Positions 7,778-15,380 of a stretch of DNA of 20,760 nt are shown here, in pieces. This stretch comes from CAIVAT01 sp964628215 (GTDB lineage Bacteria > Bacteroidota > Bacteroidia > Bacteroidales > FEN-979). The notes beneath the pieces are model-generated. The model saw only the letters and a list, made by a program, of their open reading frames with translations, did not search any database and had not been told where the DNA came from. The stretch's first letter is position 1, and each line of letters starts with the position of its first letter. The stretch lies in NCBI GenBank assembly GCA_964628215.1, contig CAZVNF010000061.1, positions 1-20,760 of the forward strand, given 5' to 3'. A program made the position numbers and the translations under genes.

Positions 7778-9343
7778 ATGAAGTTGTTTGCCGGATATTT
7801 TTTTTACAGTGTATTTATCATCCTGGTTGGGTTATCAAATAACCGGGTGAATGGCCAGGAAACCGCGCGGAAGGATGGTTTTAACCAGTTTTTCTATCCA
7901 AATGGCAAACTTTCCAGTGAGGGAACGCTGAAAAATGGCAAACCGGATGGTTACTGGAAATCGTACAATGAAACCGGAACGATTAAATCAGAAGGAAACC
8001 GGGTGAATTTTGAACTTGACAGTTTGTGGAAGTTCTACAACGCCGACGGAAAGATAATGGTTGAAATCAACTATAAATCAGGTAAGAAAAACGGTATAAA
8101 AACCACTTTCATGGACAAGGAAATCATGAAAGAGAATTTTTCGGACGATATACGGGAAGGATATACCAGATATTACTTTCCTGATGGAAAATTAAAACAG
8201 GAAGTTCCGTTTGTCAAGGGTTTTGAACAAGGATACGGCAAGGAATACGGATCCGATGGCACCATTATCACGTTGACAGAGTATAAACGCGGATTTATTG
8301 TCGACCGCCTGAGGATCAACAGGAAGGACAACCGCGGACGAAAGCAGGGCCGCTGGTGTAGTTTTTACGAAAACGGCAATCTTAAATCGGAAGTTACCTA
8401 CCGGGATGATCTGAAAAACGGCTATCTCAAGGAATACGCAGAAAATGGTGATTTACTGAAAATAGCAAAGTATGCGGATGATGTTGTTCAAACGGAAGCT
8501 GCAGAAATTCAGAAGCTTGAAGTACAGAATGAGTATTATCCTGATGGAAAGGTCAAAATCAGCGCCATGTTCAGGAATGGCATCCCGGAGGGGATCAAAC
8601 GGGAGTACTCAGCCGATGGTATGGTCGAAAAAGCGTATCTTTACAAAAACGGGGTAATCGTCGGAGAGGGCATTGTGAAGGAAGATGGCAACCGTGACGG
8701 GCCCTGGAAAGATTTTTATCCCGACGGGTCGCTTAAGGCGGAAGGAAATTATGATAACGGAAAACAGGTAGGTGAATGGAAATATTATCATGCCAACGGA
8801 AAAATCGAGCAGGCAGGTAAATTCAGCAAACAGGGAAAATTTCAGGGTACCTGGAAATGGTATTTTGACAACGGCCAGCTGTTGAAGGAGGAAAAGTATC
8901 TCAACGGCCTGAGGGACGGTCTCAGTACCGAATATGATGAAACAGGAAAAGTAATAGAAGAGGGGGAATTCGTGGCCGGGAATGAAGACGGGCCCTGGTT
9001 TGAACTCACCGGCGACTGTTTTATCCGTGGTTCATACCGCGATGGATTAAGAAACGGAATGTGGTATAACTTCTACCTGAATTTTAACGGAGTTACTACC
9101 GACAGCCTCTGTTATTTTAAAGGTGGTTTTATAGAAGACAATCCCGATGGAAAACACACCTATTACTGGGAAAATGGCAAGGTGAAAGACGAAGGAATTT
9201 ACGTTAATGGAAGGAAAGAAGGTGAATGGTATAAATACAATTTTGACGGAACGCTGTTCATGATCATCACATATAATCAGGGGGTTGAAACACGCTACGA
9301 CGGCGTAAAAATCAAACCACCCTATGAAAAGGAGGACGAATAA
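7778..9343 (+). CDS. exported MORN_2 (YwqK-like) repeat protein
   Basis: A 521-residue protein with a signal peptide (MKLFAGYFFYSVFIILVGLS, likely cleaved near VNG-Q, residues 25-27). Almost all of the rest is built from repeats of about 21-23 residues with the pattern Y-x-(N/D)-G-K-(L/I/V)-x-x-E-(G/x)-x-(Y/F)-x-x-G-x-x-x-G-x-W. Clear copies start near residues 39, 62, 86, 133, 197, 219, 252, 275, 313, 335, 361, 384 and 463. This is the MORN_2 repeat, often auto-annotated as a toxin-antitoxin YwqK antitoxin. Export makes that label unlikely here, because a secreted protein would not neutralise a cytoplasmic toxin. Such repeats form elongated beta-sheet surfaces for binding. There is no sorting domain or lipobox, so it is probably periplasmic. 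The stop codon directly abuts the ATG of the next gene. Confidence 0.85.
   Translation: MKLFAGYFFYSVFIILVGLSNNRVNGQETARKDGFNQFFYPNGKLSSEGTLKNGKPDGYWKSYNETGTIKSEGNRVNFELDSLWKFYNADGKIMVEINYKSGKKNGIKTTFMDKEIMKENFSDDIREGYTRYYFPDGKLKQEVPFVKGFEQGYGKEYGSDGTIITLTEYKRGFIVDRLRINRKDNRGRKQGRWCSFYENGNLKSEVTYRDDLKNGYLKEYAENGDLLKIAKYADDVVQTEAAEIQKLEVQNEYYPDGKVKISAMFRNGIPEGIKREYSADGMVEKAYLYKNGVIVGEGIVKEDGNRDGPWKDFYPDGSLKAEGNYDNGKQVGEWKYYHANGKIEQAGKFSKQGKFQGTWKWYFDNGQLLKEEKYLNGLRDGLSTEYDETGKVIEEGEFVAGNEDGPWFELTGDCFIRGSYRDGLRNGMWYNFYLNFNGVTTDSLCYFKGGFIEDNPDGKHTYYWENGKVKDEGIYVNGRKEGEWYKYNFDGTLFMIITYNQGVETRYDGVKIKPPYEKEDE
9331..9335 (+). promoter_or_regulatory. strong Shine-Dalgarno (GGAGG) of the pseudouridine synthase gene
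   Basis: GGAGG lies 8 nt before the ATG at 9344 and inside the last codons of the MORN_2 gene. Most genes in this window have no such motif. It confirms the 9344 start and suggests efficient or coupled re-initiation at the TAA-ATG junction. Confidence 0.6.
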
Positions 9344-10693
9344 ATGAAGACAGAGAGACCAAACAAACCGGAAAGATCATCCAGACCCTCAAAGGTTGAA
9401 AAACCTGAAAGATCGTCCAGGTCTTCAAAGGTTGAAAAACCTGAAAGATCATCCAGGCCCGACAGAATCAGCAAGCCTGAAAAGAAAAGCGGACCTGAAA
9501 GAACAGGCAGGTCCGACCGGGGAGAAAAACCCGAAAGATCAGCCAGGCCGGAAAGAGCTTATAAGCCGGAAAGAAAAAGTGAACCGAAACGGTCGGAAAG
9601 ACCTGACCATACCGAAAAAACCGGCAGGCCGGAAAAGTACGAAAGAACCGGCAGGCCCGACAGGCCTGTAAAGAGTGACAGACCGGCACGGCCTGAAAAG
9701 TTTGACAAAACAAGAAAACCGGATAGACCNNNNNNNNNNNNNNNNNNNNNNNNNNNNNNNNNNNNNNNNNNNNNNNNNNNNNNNNNNNNNNNNNNNNNNN
9801 NNNNNNNNNNNNNNNNNNNNNNNNNNNNNCCGGATAGACCAGAAAGGGCCGGCAGGCCTGAAAGAACCGGCAGGCCGGAGAGATCGATCAAGCTTGACAG
9901 GTCAGTACTGCCCGACAGAACTACGAAACCCAAAAAAGTGGTCCGCCGGAGTGAGAAAAATGAAAACCCCGATCATATCAGGCTGAACAAGTACATTGCC
10001 AACTCGGGAATATCCTCGCGCCGGGAGGCAGACAGGCTGATAGAAGCAGGTGCCGTATCGGTAAATGGTATCATTGTAACGGAACTTGGTACCAAGGTGG
10101 GTCCCGGCGACAAAGTGCAATACGGCGATCAGACCATTAAAAGTGAAAAACCAAGATATGTACTGCTGAACAAGCCCAAAGGGTATATCACCACGGTGGA
10201 TGATCCGGAAAAACGTAAAACCGTGATGAGTCTTGTGGCAGGTGCCTGTAAAGAGCGCATTTACCCGGTTGGAAGACTCGACCGGAATACCACCGGCCTG
10301 TTGTTGTTCACCAACGATGGCAATATTGCCAAAAAGCTGACCCATCCGAGGTATGGAATCAAAAAGATATATCACGTTGAGATTGATAAAAACCTTGCCC
10401 GGGCCGATTTTATTAAAATTACGGATGGATTCAGACTGGAAGATGAAGTGATTAAAGTTGACAGCATTGAATATATTGGCGACGGAAAGGATAAGAAACA
10501 GATCGGAATTGAACTGCATTCAGGGCAAAACCGTATTGTCAGGCGCATTTTTGAACATTTTGAGTACAAAGTCCTGAAACTCGACCGCGTTTATTATGCC
10601 GGGCTTACAAAAAAGAATTTGCCACGCGGAAACTACCGTTTGCTCGATGAGCAGGAGATAAACCTCCTGAAGATGATCAGTTCAAAACCCTGA
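9344..10693 (+). CDS. RsuA/RluB-family pseudouridine synthase with repetitive charged N-terminus (contains assembly gap)
   Basis: The C-terminal part is a complete 16S/23S rRNA pseudouridine synthase. An S4 RNA-binding domain begins near residue 211 (IRLNKYIANSGISSRREADRLIEAG). The catalytic domain (RYVLLNKPKGYITTVDDPEKR) includes the GRLDRNTTGLLLFTNDG loop with catalytic Asp313 (numbering counts the gap) and ends in KNLPRGNYRLL. The RLDRNT loop and the DDPEKRKTV segment suggest RluB, which modifies 23S rRNA helix 89, but RsuA, RluE and RluF are related. The first 200 or so residues are low-complexity Pro/Arg/Lys/Glu repeats (K-P-E-R-S-x-R-P and variants). Such tails are common on this enzyme in Bacteroidota and probably bind RNA. 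A 100-N gap (9730-9829) lies in the repeat, so the tail length is uncertain. The frame stays consistent on both sides. Confidence 0.88.
   Translation: MKTERPNKPERSSRPSKVEKPERSSRSSKVEKPERSSRPDRISKPEKKSGPERTGRSDRGEKPERSARPERAYKPERKSEPKRSERPDHTEKTGRPEKYERTGRPDRPVKSDRPARPEKFDKTRKPDRXXXXXXXXXXXXXXXXXXXXXXXXXXXXXXXXXXPDRPERAGRPERTGRPERSIKLDRSVLPDRTTKPKKVVRRSEKNENPDHIRLNKYIANSGISSRREADRLIEAGAVSVNGIIVTELGTKVGPGDKVQYGDQTIKSEKPRYVLLNKPKGYITTVDDPEKRKTVMSLVAGACKERIYPVGRLDRNTTGLLLFTNDGNIAKKLTHPRYGIKKIYHVEIDKNLARADFIKITDGFRLEDEVIKVDSIEYIGDGKDKKQIGIELHSGQNRIVRRIFEHFEYKVLKLDRVYYAGLTKKNLPRGNYRLLDEQEINLLKMISSKP
9389..9460 (+). repeat. 36-bp tandem duplication in the charged tail
   Basis: The 36-bp unit starting at 9389 repeats at 9425 with three base differences, encoding two copies of SKVEKPERSSR. 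Shorter, more diverged units (PERTGRP-type) continue to about 9890. This repetitiveness probably caused the assembly break at 9730. Confidence 0.75.
9730..9829. other. assembly gap, exactly 100 N
   Basis: A placeholder gap of fixed length. The last 11 bases before it (CCGGATAGACC, 9719-9729) are identical to the first 11 after it (9830-9840). The offset between them is 111 bp, or 37 codons, so collapsing them keeps the reading frame. The contigs may overlap, or repeat units may be missing. Confidence 0.9.
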
Positions 10694-10699
10694 GTTATT

Positions 10700-11530
10700 A
10701 TGAATCCAATTAGTATCTATATAGTAGAAGATGAATTACTTATTTCGGCAAATTTAAAATCACAGTTACGACAGTTCGGTTATGAGATATCCGGATCCTC
10801 CATTCGGGGAGAGTCCTGTCTCGATGATATCGCCGAACTTTCAAGGCTGGGCAAAGAGCCGGAGATCGTTCTGATGGACATCCATCTGCGCGGGGACCTT
10901 GACGGGATCGAAACCGCCAAACTGATCAATGATAAATTTAATTGTGCGATTATATTTCTTACCGGGCAGAGTTCCAAAGAGATCTATGAACGGTCATTTA
11001 AAATAAAGCCTTTCGGATACCTGCTGAAGCCCATTGATATGGAGCAGACGAAAATGACCATTGAAATTGCTTCATACCAGCGTAATCTTGAAATTGAGAA
11101 TAACCTTTATCAGAAGGATCTTGAAGCCCTGCTCGAAAAGCGTTCGCAGGAAAACCAGGAGTTGATGGCCATGTATCAAACCATTGTGGATAATTCCCTG
11201 ATGGGCCTGACCATCATGCAGAATGAAAAATTTGTGTTTGCCAATAACCGTACTGCTGAAATATTCGGGTATCCTCTTGATGAGTTTCTGGCTTTTTCCA
11301 TTACAGATATTGTTAAATTGCTGCATCCGGAGGACCAGGTGAGAGTGATTGCCCAATCGCAGGCGAGATTGAACGGAATGGAATTTCCACAGAACCAGCG
11401 TATCCGGATTTTAACCCGCGACAACAAGATGAAATTCATTGAAACCCATGTAAAGGCAGTTCAGTTCAAAGGAAAACCGGCACTTCACCAAACATTTCTT
11501 GATATTACCGATTTCTATAAAGCCATATAA
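10700..11530 (+). CDS. response regulator receiver-PAS protein without output domain
   Basis: A 276-residue cytoplasmic signalling protein. The receiver domain covers residues 3-125 with the full active site: acidic pair Glu10-Asp11, phospho-acceptor Asp60 (LMDIHLRG), Thr88 (FLTGQ) and Lys110 (LLKPI). A coiled-coil-like linker follows (127-157, rich in Glu/Leu/Lys). A PAS domain occupies about 158-273 (VDNSLMGLTIMQNEKFVFANNR, GYPLDEFL, ending LDITDFYKAI). After it there is no histidine kinase, DNA-binding, GGDEF or phosphatase module. It could act by protein-protein contact or as a phosphate sink, or be the front of a once longer kinase. The stop lies 1 nt before the ATG of the transglutaminase-like gene, and 6 bp separate it from the pseudouridine synthase gene, so it is in mid-operon. 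No partner kinase is visible in the window. Confidence 0.88.
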   Translation: MNPISIYIVEDELLISANLKSQLRQFGYEISGSSIRGESCLDDIAELSRLGKEPEIVLMDIHLRGDLDGIETAKLINDKFNCAIIFLTGQSSKEIYERSFKIKPFGYLLKPIDMEQTKMTIEIASYQRNLEIENNLYQKDLEALLEKRSQENQELMAMYQTIVDNSLMGLTIMQNEKFVFANNRTAEIFGYPLDEFLAFSITDIVKLLHPEDQVRVIAQSQARLNGMEFPQNQRIRILTRDNKMKFIETHVKAVQFKGKPALHQTFLDITDFYKAI

Positions 11531-11531
11531 A

Positions 11532-13481
11532 ATGAGAAAAAAAAGCCTGTTGCTGTTCTTGCAACTCACTTTCGTAACCGCTTTTTATGCGCAGCCGACA
11601 GTTGAACTGATAAAAAATGCCGGGGATGCCGCGGCATATCCAAATCACGATGAGCTGATCGTTTTCGACAGCACTTTGGTAGATATGCAGGAAACCGGGC
11701 TGACCTACGTGATCAGCCATACCCTGACAAAAGTGCTGACCAGCCATGGAGCAATGGAACTCAGTGTGGTAAAATACGGGTATGACCCCTTGTCGGCCTT
11801 TGTGGAGATCAGGAAAGCGGTAGTTTACAAAAAGGATGGACGAGTAATCGAACTTGATGTTCAAAAGACCATGGATTATCCTGCCCCGGCGCGTGCAATA
11901 TACTGGGGTGCCCGTGAGAAAATGCTGGAAACCGGCCGGCTTGAACCGGGTGATGCCGTGGAGATGACCATGTTCCGCAAGGGGTTTACTTATGCACTGC
12001 TGGCAACGGATGACGATGACAAATATATCCCTCCGATGAAGGGCCAGTTTTATGATATCGTGGAATTTTTCAGCACCTATCCGATAAAAAACAAAGTTTA
12101 CCGCGTAACGGTTCCGAAAGATAAGCCGCTTCAGTACCAGTTTTACAACGGGGAGGCGCAAACATCCTGCTGGTTTGAGAACGGAAAAATTGTATATACC
12201 TTCAGCAAAAAAGAGATCCTTCCGATAAAAGCCGAACCAAGAATGGTTGCCATGGTAGACGTGGCACCCAAATTACTGGTATCTACCACAGCCGACTGGA
12301 ATTCGAAGTCGACCTGGTTTTATAAGGTAAATGAGGACTTTGGCAGTTTTACGGCTGATAAAGAGATCAAAGACAAAGTAACGGAAATCCTGAAAGGGGC
12401 CCAAAATGAGGCTGATTCAGTTTCCCGCCTTACCCACTGGTGTGCCGATGAAATTCGCTATTCGGGCATTTCAATGGGTTGTGGTGAAGGGTTTACCCTG
12501 CATAAAGGCGGGATGACTTTTGCCGACCGGTGTGGTGTTTGCAAAGATAAAGCCGGCATGCTGATCACCATGCTGAGGGCGGCCGGTTTTCAGTCCTACC
12601 CGGCAATGACCATGGCCGGTTCGCGTATCGATTATATTCCCGCCGACCAGTTTAATCATTGTGTTACCGTGGTAAAATTGCGCGATGGCAAGTACCATCT
12701 GCTCGACCCCACCTGGGTGCCATTTGTACGTGAATTGTGGTCAAGCGCCGAGCAGCAGCAGCAATACCTGATGGGAGTACCCGAGGGGGCCGACCTGGCA
12801 ACCACCCCGGTTTCAGATCCTGAAAATCACTATATCAAAATTGACGGAGTAGCCAGGTTGCAGAAGAACGGAACCCTTGAAGGGCGGATTACCATCACAG
12901 GCGAAGGCCAGTCGGATGCCGCCATCCGCGGATTATTCAAAAATTCAAACAAAACTGCCTGGTACCAGAATGTGGAACGGGAGCTCCTCCGTTTATGGCC
13001 GCAGGCAAAAGTTACACAGGTAAAATATACTGATCCGGCTGATTATATGAACTACAACATCTGGGTTGCGATAGACTATTCGATCCCTGAATTTGCCCTG
13101 GTTTCCGGAAGCAAAATGATGTTTATCCCGCTTTCGGCCGGTGAAATATTCAAAAATTTCCAGGCACAGCTATCCTTTGAAACCGGTATGAAAGAGCGGA
13201 AATACCCGTTCCGCGACCGTTGCAGCAGGAAGGTGGAAATAAACGAATCCATCACGCTTCCCGAAGTGAAAAAAGTAGTGCAGATCCCCGGATCCATTGT
13301 TAAAACAGGGGATGCCGCATCCTACGAAGGTTCGTATGCGGTGTCCAACGGAGCCGTTATTTTTTCGGGTAAATCGGTATTCGGCAAAAGGCAGTATGAT
13401 GCGAAGGACTGGCCCGAATTTAAAGCTGCCGTAGATGGCCAGAACAGGTTTGCCGATAAGCCGGTAGTTGTCGAATTATAA
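11532..13481 (+). CDS. exported DUF3857 / transglutaminase-like protein with intact catalytic triad
   Basis: A 649-residue protein. I chose the ATG at 11532 rather than an in-frame ATG at 11499 because it starts a clean signal peptide (MRKKSLLLFLQLTFVTAFYAQ) and follows the previous stop by 1 nt. The N-terminal DUF3857 region (about 35-200) is followed by a transglutaminase-like core (about 285-400). Predicted triad: Cys337 in DRCGVCKDKA, His376 in FNHCVTVV, and Asp392 in LLDPTW. The C-terminal region is beta-rich (about 430-640). Transglutaminase-like folds in bacteria are mostly cysteine proteases or acyl-transfer enzymes. The substrate is unknown, and the protein should act in the periplasm or at the outer membrane. 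The next gene, 31 bp later, is a paralogue lacking the triad. Confidence 0.88.
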   Translation: MRKKSLLLFLQLTFVTAFYAQPTVELIKNAGDAAAYPNHDELIVFDSTLVDMQETGLTYVISHTLTKVLTSHGAMELSVVKYGYDPLSAFVEIRKAVVYKKDGRVIELDVQKTMDYPAPARAIYWGAREKMLETGRLEPGDAVEMTMFRKGFTYALLATDDDDKYIPPMKGQFYDIVEFFSTYPIKNKVYRVTVPKDKPLQYQFYNGEAQTSCWFENGKIVYTFSKKEILPIKAEPRMVAMVDVAPKLLVSTTADWNSKSTWFYKVNEDFGSFTADKEIKDKVTEILKGAQNEADSVSRLTHWCADEIRYSGISMGCGEGFTLHKGGMTFADRCGVCKDKAGMLITMLRAAGFQSYPAMTMAGSRIDYIPADQFNHCVTVVKLRDGKYHLLDPTWVPFVRELWSSAEQQQQYLMGVPEGADLATTPVSDPENHYIKIDGVARLQKNGTLEGRITITGEGQSDAAIRGLFKNSNKTAWYQNVERELLRLWPQAKVTQVKYTDPADYMNYNIWVAIDYSIPEFALVSGSKMMFIPLSAGEIFKNFQAQLSFETGMKERKYPFRDRCSRKVEINESITLPEVKKVVQIPGSIVKTGDAASYEGSYAVSNGAVIFSGKSVFGKRQYDAKDWPEFKAAVDGQNRFADKPVVVEL

Positions 13482-13512
13482 AAATCAGGATTCATCATAA
13501 TAACTGTCTCAG

Positions 13513-15348
13513 ATGAGAACACATACCCCTATTATTTTTCTGATATTCATAGCCATTTTTTTATCGCCGCAGATCAGGGCACAGGATGAAAAATACGATG
13601 CCTGGTATCTTTCCCTCACAAAGGAATACACCCTGAATTCCGACGGAAGTATGGACTACCGCTATATAAAGCAGCAAAGACTTCTTACATACCGTGCGTT
13701 TCATAATTTGTACGGGGAAACATTTGTGGTGTATAATCCTGCATTTCAGAAACTGAAAATCAATGAAGTTTTTACATTGATGGCCGACGGGAAAAAGATT
13801 GTTGCCCCGGAAAACGCATTCAATGAGGTGCTTCCCGGATATGCAGCCAACGCCCCGGTATTCAATTCGTTGCGTGAAATGGTGATCACCCATACCGGCC
13901 TGGAGCGCAATGCCACCATCAGCCTCGATTACCAGGTTCATACCGAGAAAGGAGTTCTCCCTGCTTTGATGGGAAATGAGCTGCTCGCCGAAAATGAACC
14001 TGTGAAGAACCTTGAGGTCCGCGTGCGGGTGCCTGCCGGGCAGAACCTCTATTTTCACCTGTTCAACGTCGAAAACCAACCTGTAAAAAGTGACGATGGC
14101 CAATTTATGGTGTACAGCTGGAAATTCACTGATGTGCCGGCAATTTCTGTGGAAGAGGCACAACCGGGCATAAATGAACGATATCCCAGGCTGATTTTCA
14201 GCACCTCCGGTGATCGCGAAAAAGTGTATTCCTTCCTGACCGGTCAGCCAGCCTTCAGATTTACCCTGACGGATGAGATGAAAAAAGCAGTGAATACCCT
14301 TGTAAACGAAACCAGGGATAAATTCGAGATTGCCCTGAAACTGCAGGAAATGGTTGTAAGTGATCTTCGTTATTATCCTGTTCCGCTGAGAATCGCATTA
14401 TTCCAATGCCGCACCCCGGAGCAAACCTGGAACAGCAATGGTGGAACTGCGATAGAAAAAGCAGTGCTGCTCGCCTCCATGTTAAAATTTGCAGGACAGG
14501 ATGCGCAGGTTGCCGGTATTGTCAGAACTGCTTTTATGGACGATAAAGTTGCCACGCTTGCCGACCTGGAAGATTTTGCCGTGAAAATCGAAAACAAGGA
14601 GCGCGGAACCTGGTACCTGTCAGTTACCGGGTTGAATTCAGCAAACCTGGATCTTACCCTTCCGGGGCGTTCATTTATCACCCTGAAACCCGACGGGAAG
14701 CCGCTTGCAGCCAAAGCCGAAAACCCAAAACAGATGGTTAAAGTTCAGGGAACGTTCATCGTATCTTCTGATCCGAAAATTACCGGTGAGATGTCCATTT
14801 ATTATGATGGAAGTGTTTATCCTTTGGCCGGTCTTTTGAGGGATAAGAAAAAAATGAAAAACTCAATTTCCGGGGGGCTGATTGGTAATGACACCAATCA
14901 TTTGAAAATAAGCACTCTGAATACCGAAAATGGATTCCAGACCTATATTGTGCAAAGCGACAAACCCTTCAGGAAAGATTCAAATTATTATTTTTTCAAC
15001 CTGCCTGTTTCCACTTCCGGCGTTGAAAGCTGGGGGATTAAAACACTCTCGAACAAGCGTGAAACATCCTTTGAAATTCCGGCGATTGCCGACGAGAGTT
15101 ACCGGTATTCATTTACAATGCCTTCCGGATTCAGCTTATTTACCCCGGCGAAAAACCTGGAAATCAGCAATAAGGCGGGAATATTCGTATGGGAGGTGAA
15201 AACAGACGAAGGAAAGGTTGCGATACGGAGACAGTTGAAATTCAGCAACCGGGTGTTTGACGTGGCGAATTATGCCGATTTCAAAATCCTGATGGATTAC
15301 TGGAACAATCCCTGGTACCGCCAGCTTGTTTTTGTAACCGGAAACTGA
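13513..15348 (+). CDS. exported DUF3857 protein, degenerate transglutaminase fold (pseudoenzyme)
   Basis: A 611-residue protein with a signal peptide (MRTHTPIIFLIFIAIFLSPQ, cleavage near IRA-Q). The N-terminal DUF3857 region (about 35-200, e.g. YRYIKQQRLLTYRAFHNLYG) matches the neighbour's layout. Residues of about 255-385 align with the transglutaminase core of the preceding protein, but the active-site positions differ. NGGTAIEKA puts Ala313 where Cys is expected, DFAVKI puts Phe355 at the His position, and the region around WYLSVTG (367-373) has no Asp. The frame is intact and the composition is ordinary, so it is a maintained protein, not a decaying gene. The C-terminal part is beta-rich. 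It is the last gene of the plus-strand run and ends convergent to dnaG. A binding or regulatory partner role for the active paralogue is inferred. Confidence 0.84.
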   Translation: MRTHTPIIFLIFIAIFLSPQIRAQDEKYDAWYLSLTKEYTLNSDGSMDYRYIKQQRLLTYRAFHNLYGETFVVYNPAFQKLKINEVFTLMADGKKIVAPENAFNEVLPGYAANAPVFNSLREMVITHTGLERNATISLDYQVHTEKGVLPALMGNELLAENEPVKNLEVRVRVPAGQNLYFHLFNVENQPVKSDDGQFMVYSWKFTDVPAISVEEAQPGINERYPRLIFSTSGDREKVYSFLTGQPAFRFTLTDEMKKAVNTLVNETRDKFEIALKLQEMVVSDLRYYPVPLRIALFQCRTPEQTWNSNGGTAIEKAVLLASMLKFAGQDAQVAGIVRTAFMDDKVATLADLEDFAVKIENKERGTWYLSVTGLNSANLDLTLPGRSFITLKPDGKPLAAKAENPKQMVKVQGTFIVSSDPKITGEMSIYYDGSVYPLAGLLRDKKKMKNSISGGLIGNDTNHLKISTLNTENGFQTYIVQSDKPFRKDSNYYFFNLPVSTSGVESWGIKTLSNKRETSFEIPAIADESYRYSFTMPSGFSLFTPAKNLEISNKAGIFVWEVKTDEGKVAIRRQLKFSNRVFDVANYADFKILMDYWNNPWYRQLVFVTGN

Positions 15349-15364
15349 TTTCAAAATTTTTTCG

Positions 15365-15380
15365 CCCCTCCGGGGATTTT
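15365..15380. terminator. weak bidirectional terminator between convergent genes
   Basis: CCCC-TCC-GGGG (15365-15375) forms a short GC hairpin. It is flanked by T-rich DNA on the right (ATTTT) and by a T-run preceded by AAAA on the left (15352-15362), so it could serve both the DUF3857 operon and dnaG. The stem is only 4 bp. Confidence 0.4.

Noticed and set aside
9559..9933. Long open frames on the opposite strand and other frames across the repetitive tail
   Set aside because: They are periodic shadows of the P-E-R repeats of the pseudouridine synthase gene and consist of low-complexity Gly/Leu/Ser sequence, with no start context or family signature.
9902..10519. 205-codon antisense open frame over the pseudouridine synthase catalytic domain
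   Set aside because: The sense strand encodes a conserved enzyme with intact motifs. The antisense product has no recognisable domain.
11505..12161. 218-codon antisense open frame over the first DUF3857 gene
   Set aside because: It is a shadow of a well-supported exported protein. Its composition is unusual (His/Ile/Arg-rich) and it has no family features.
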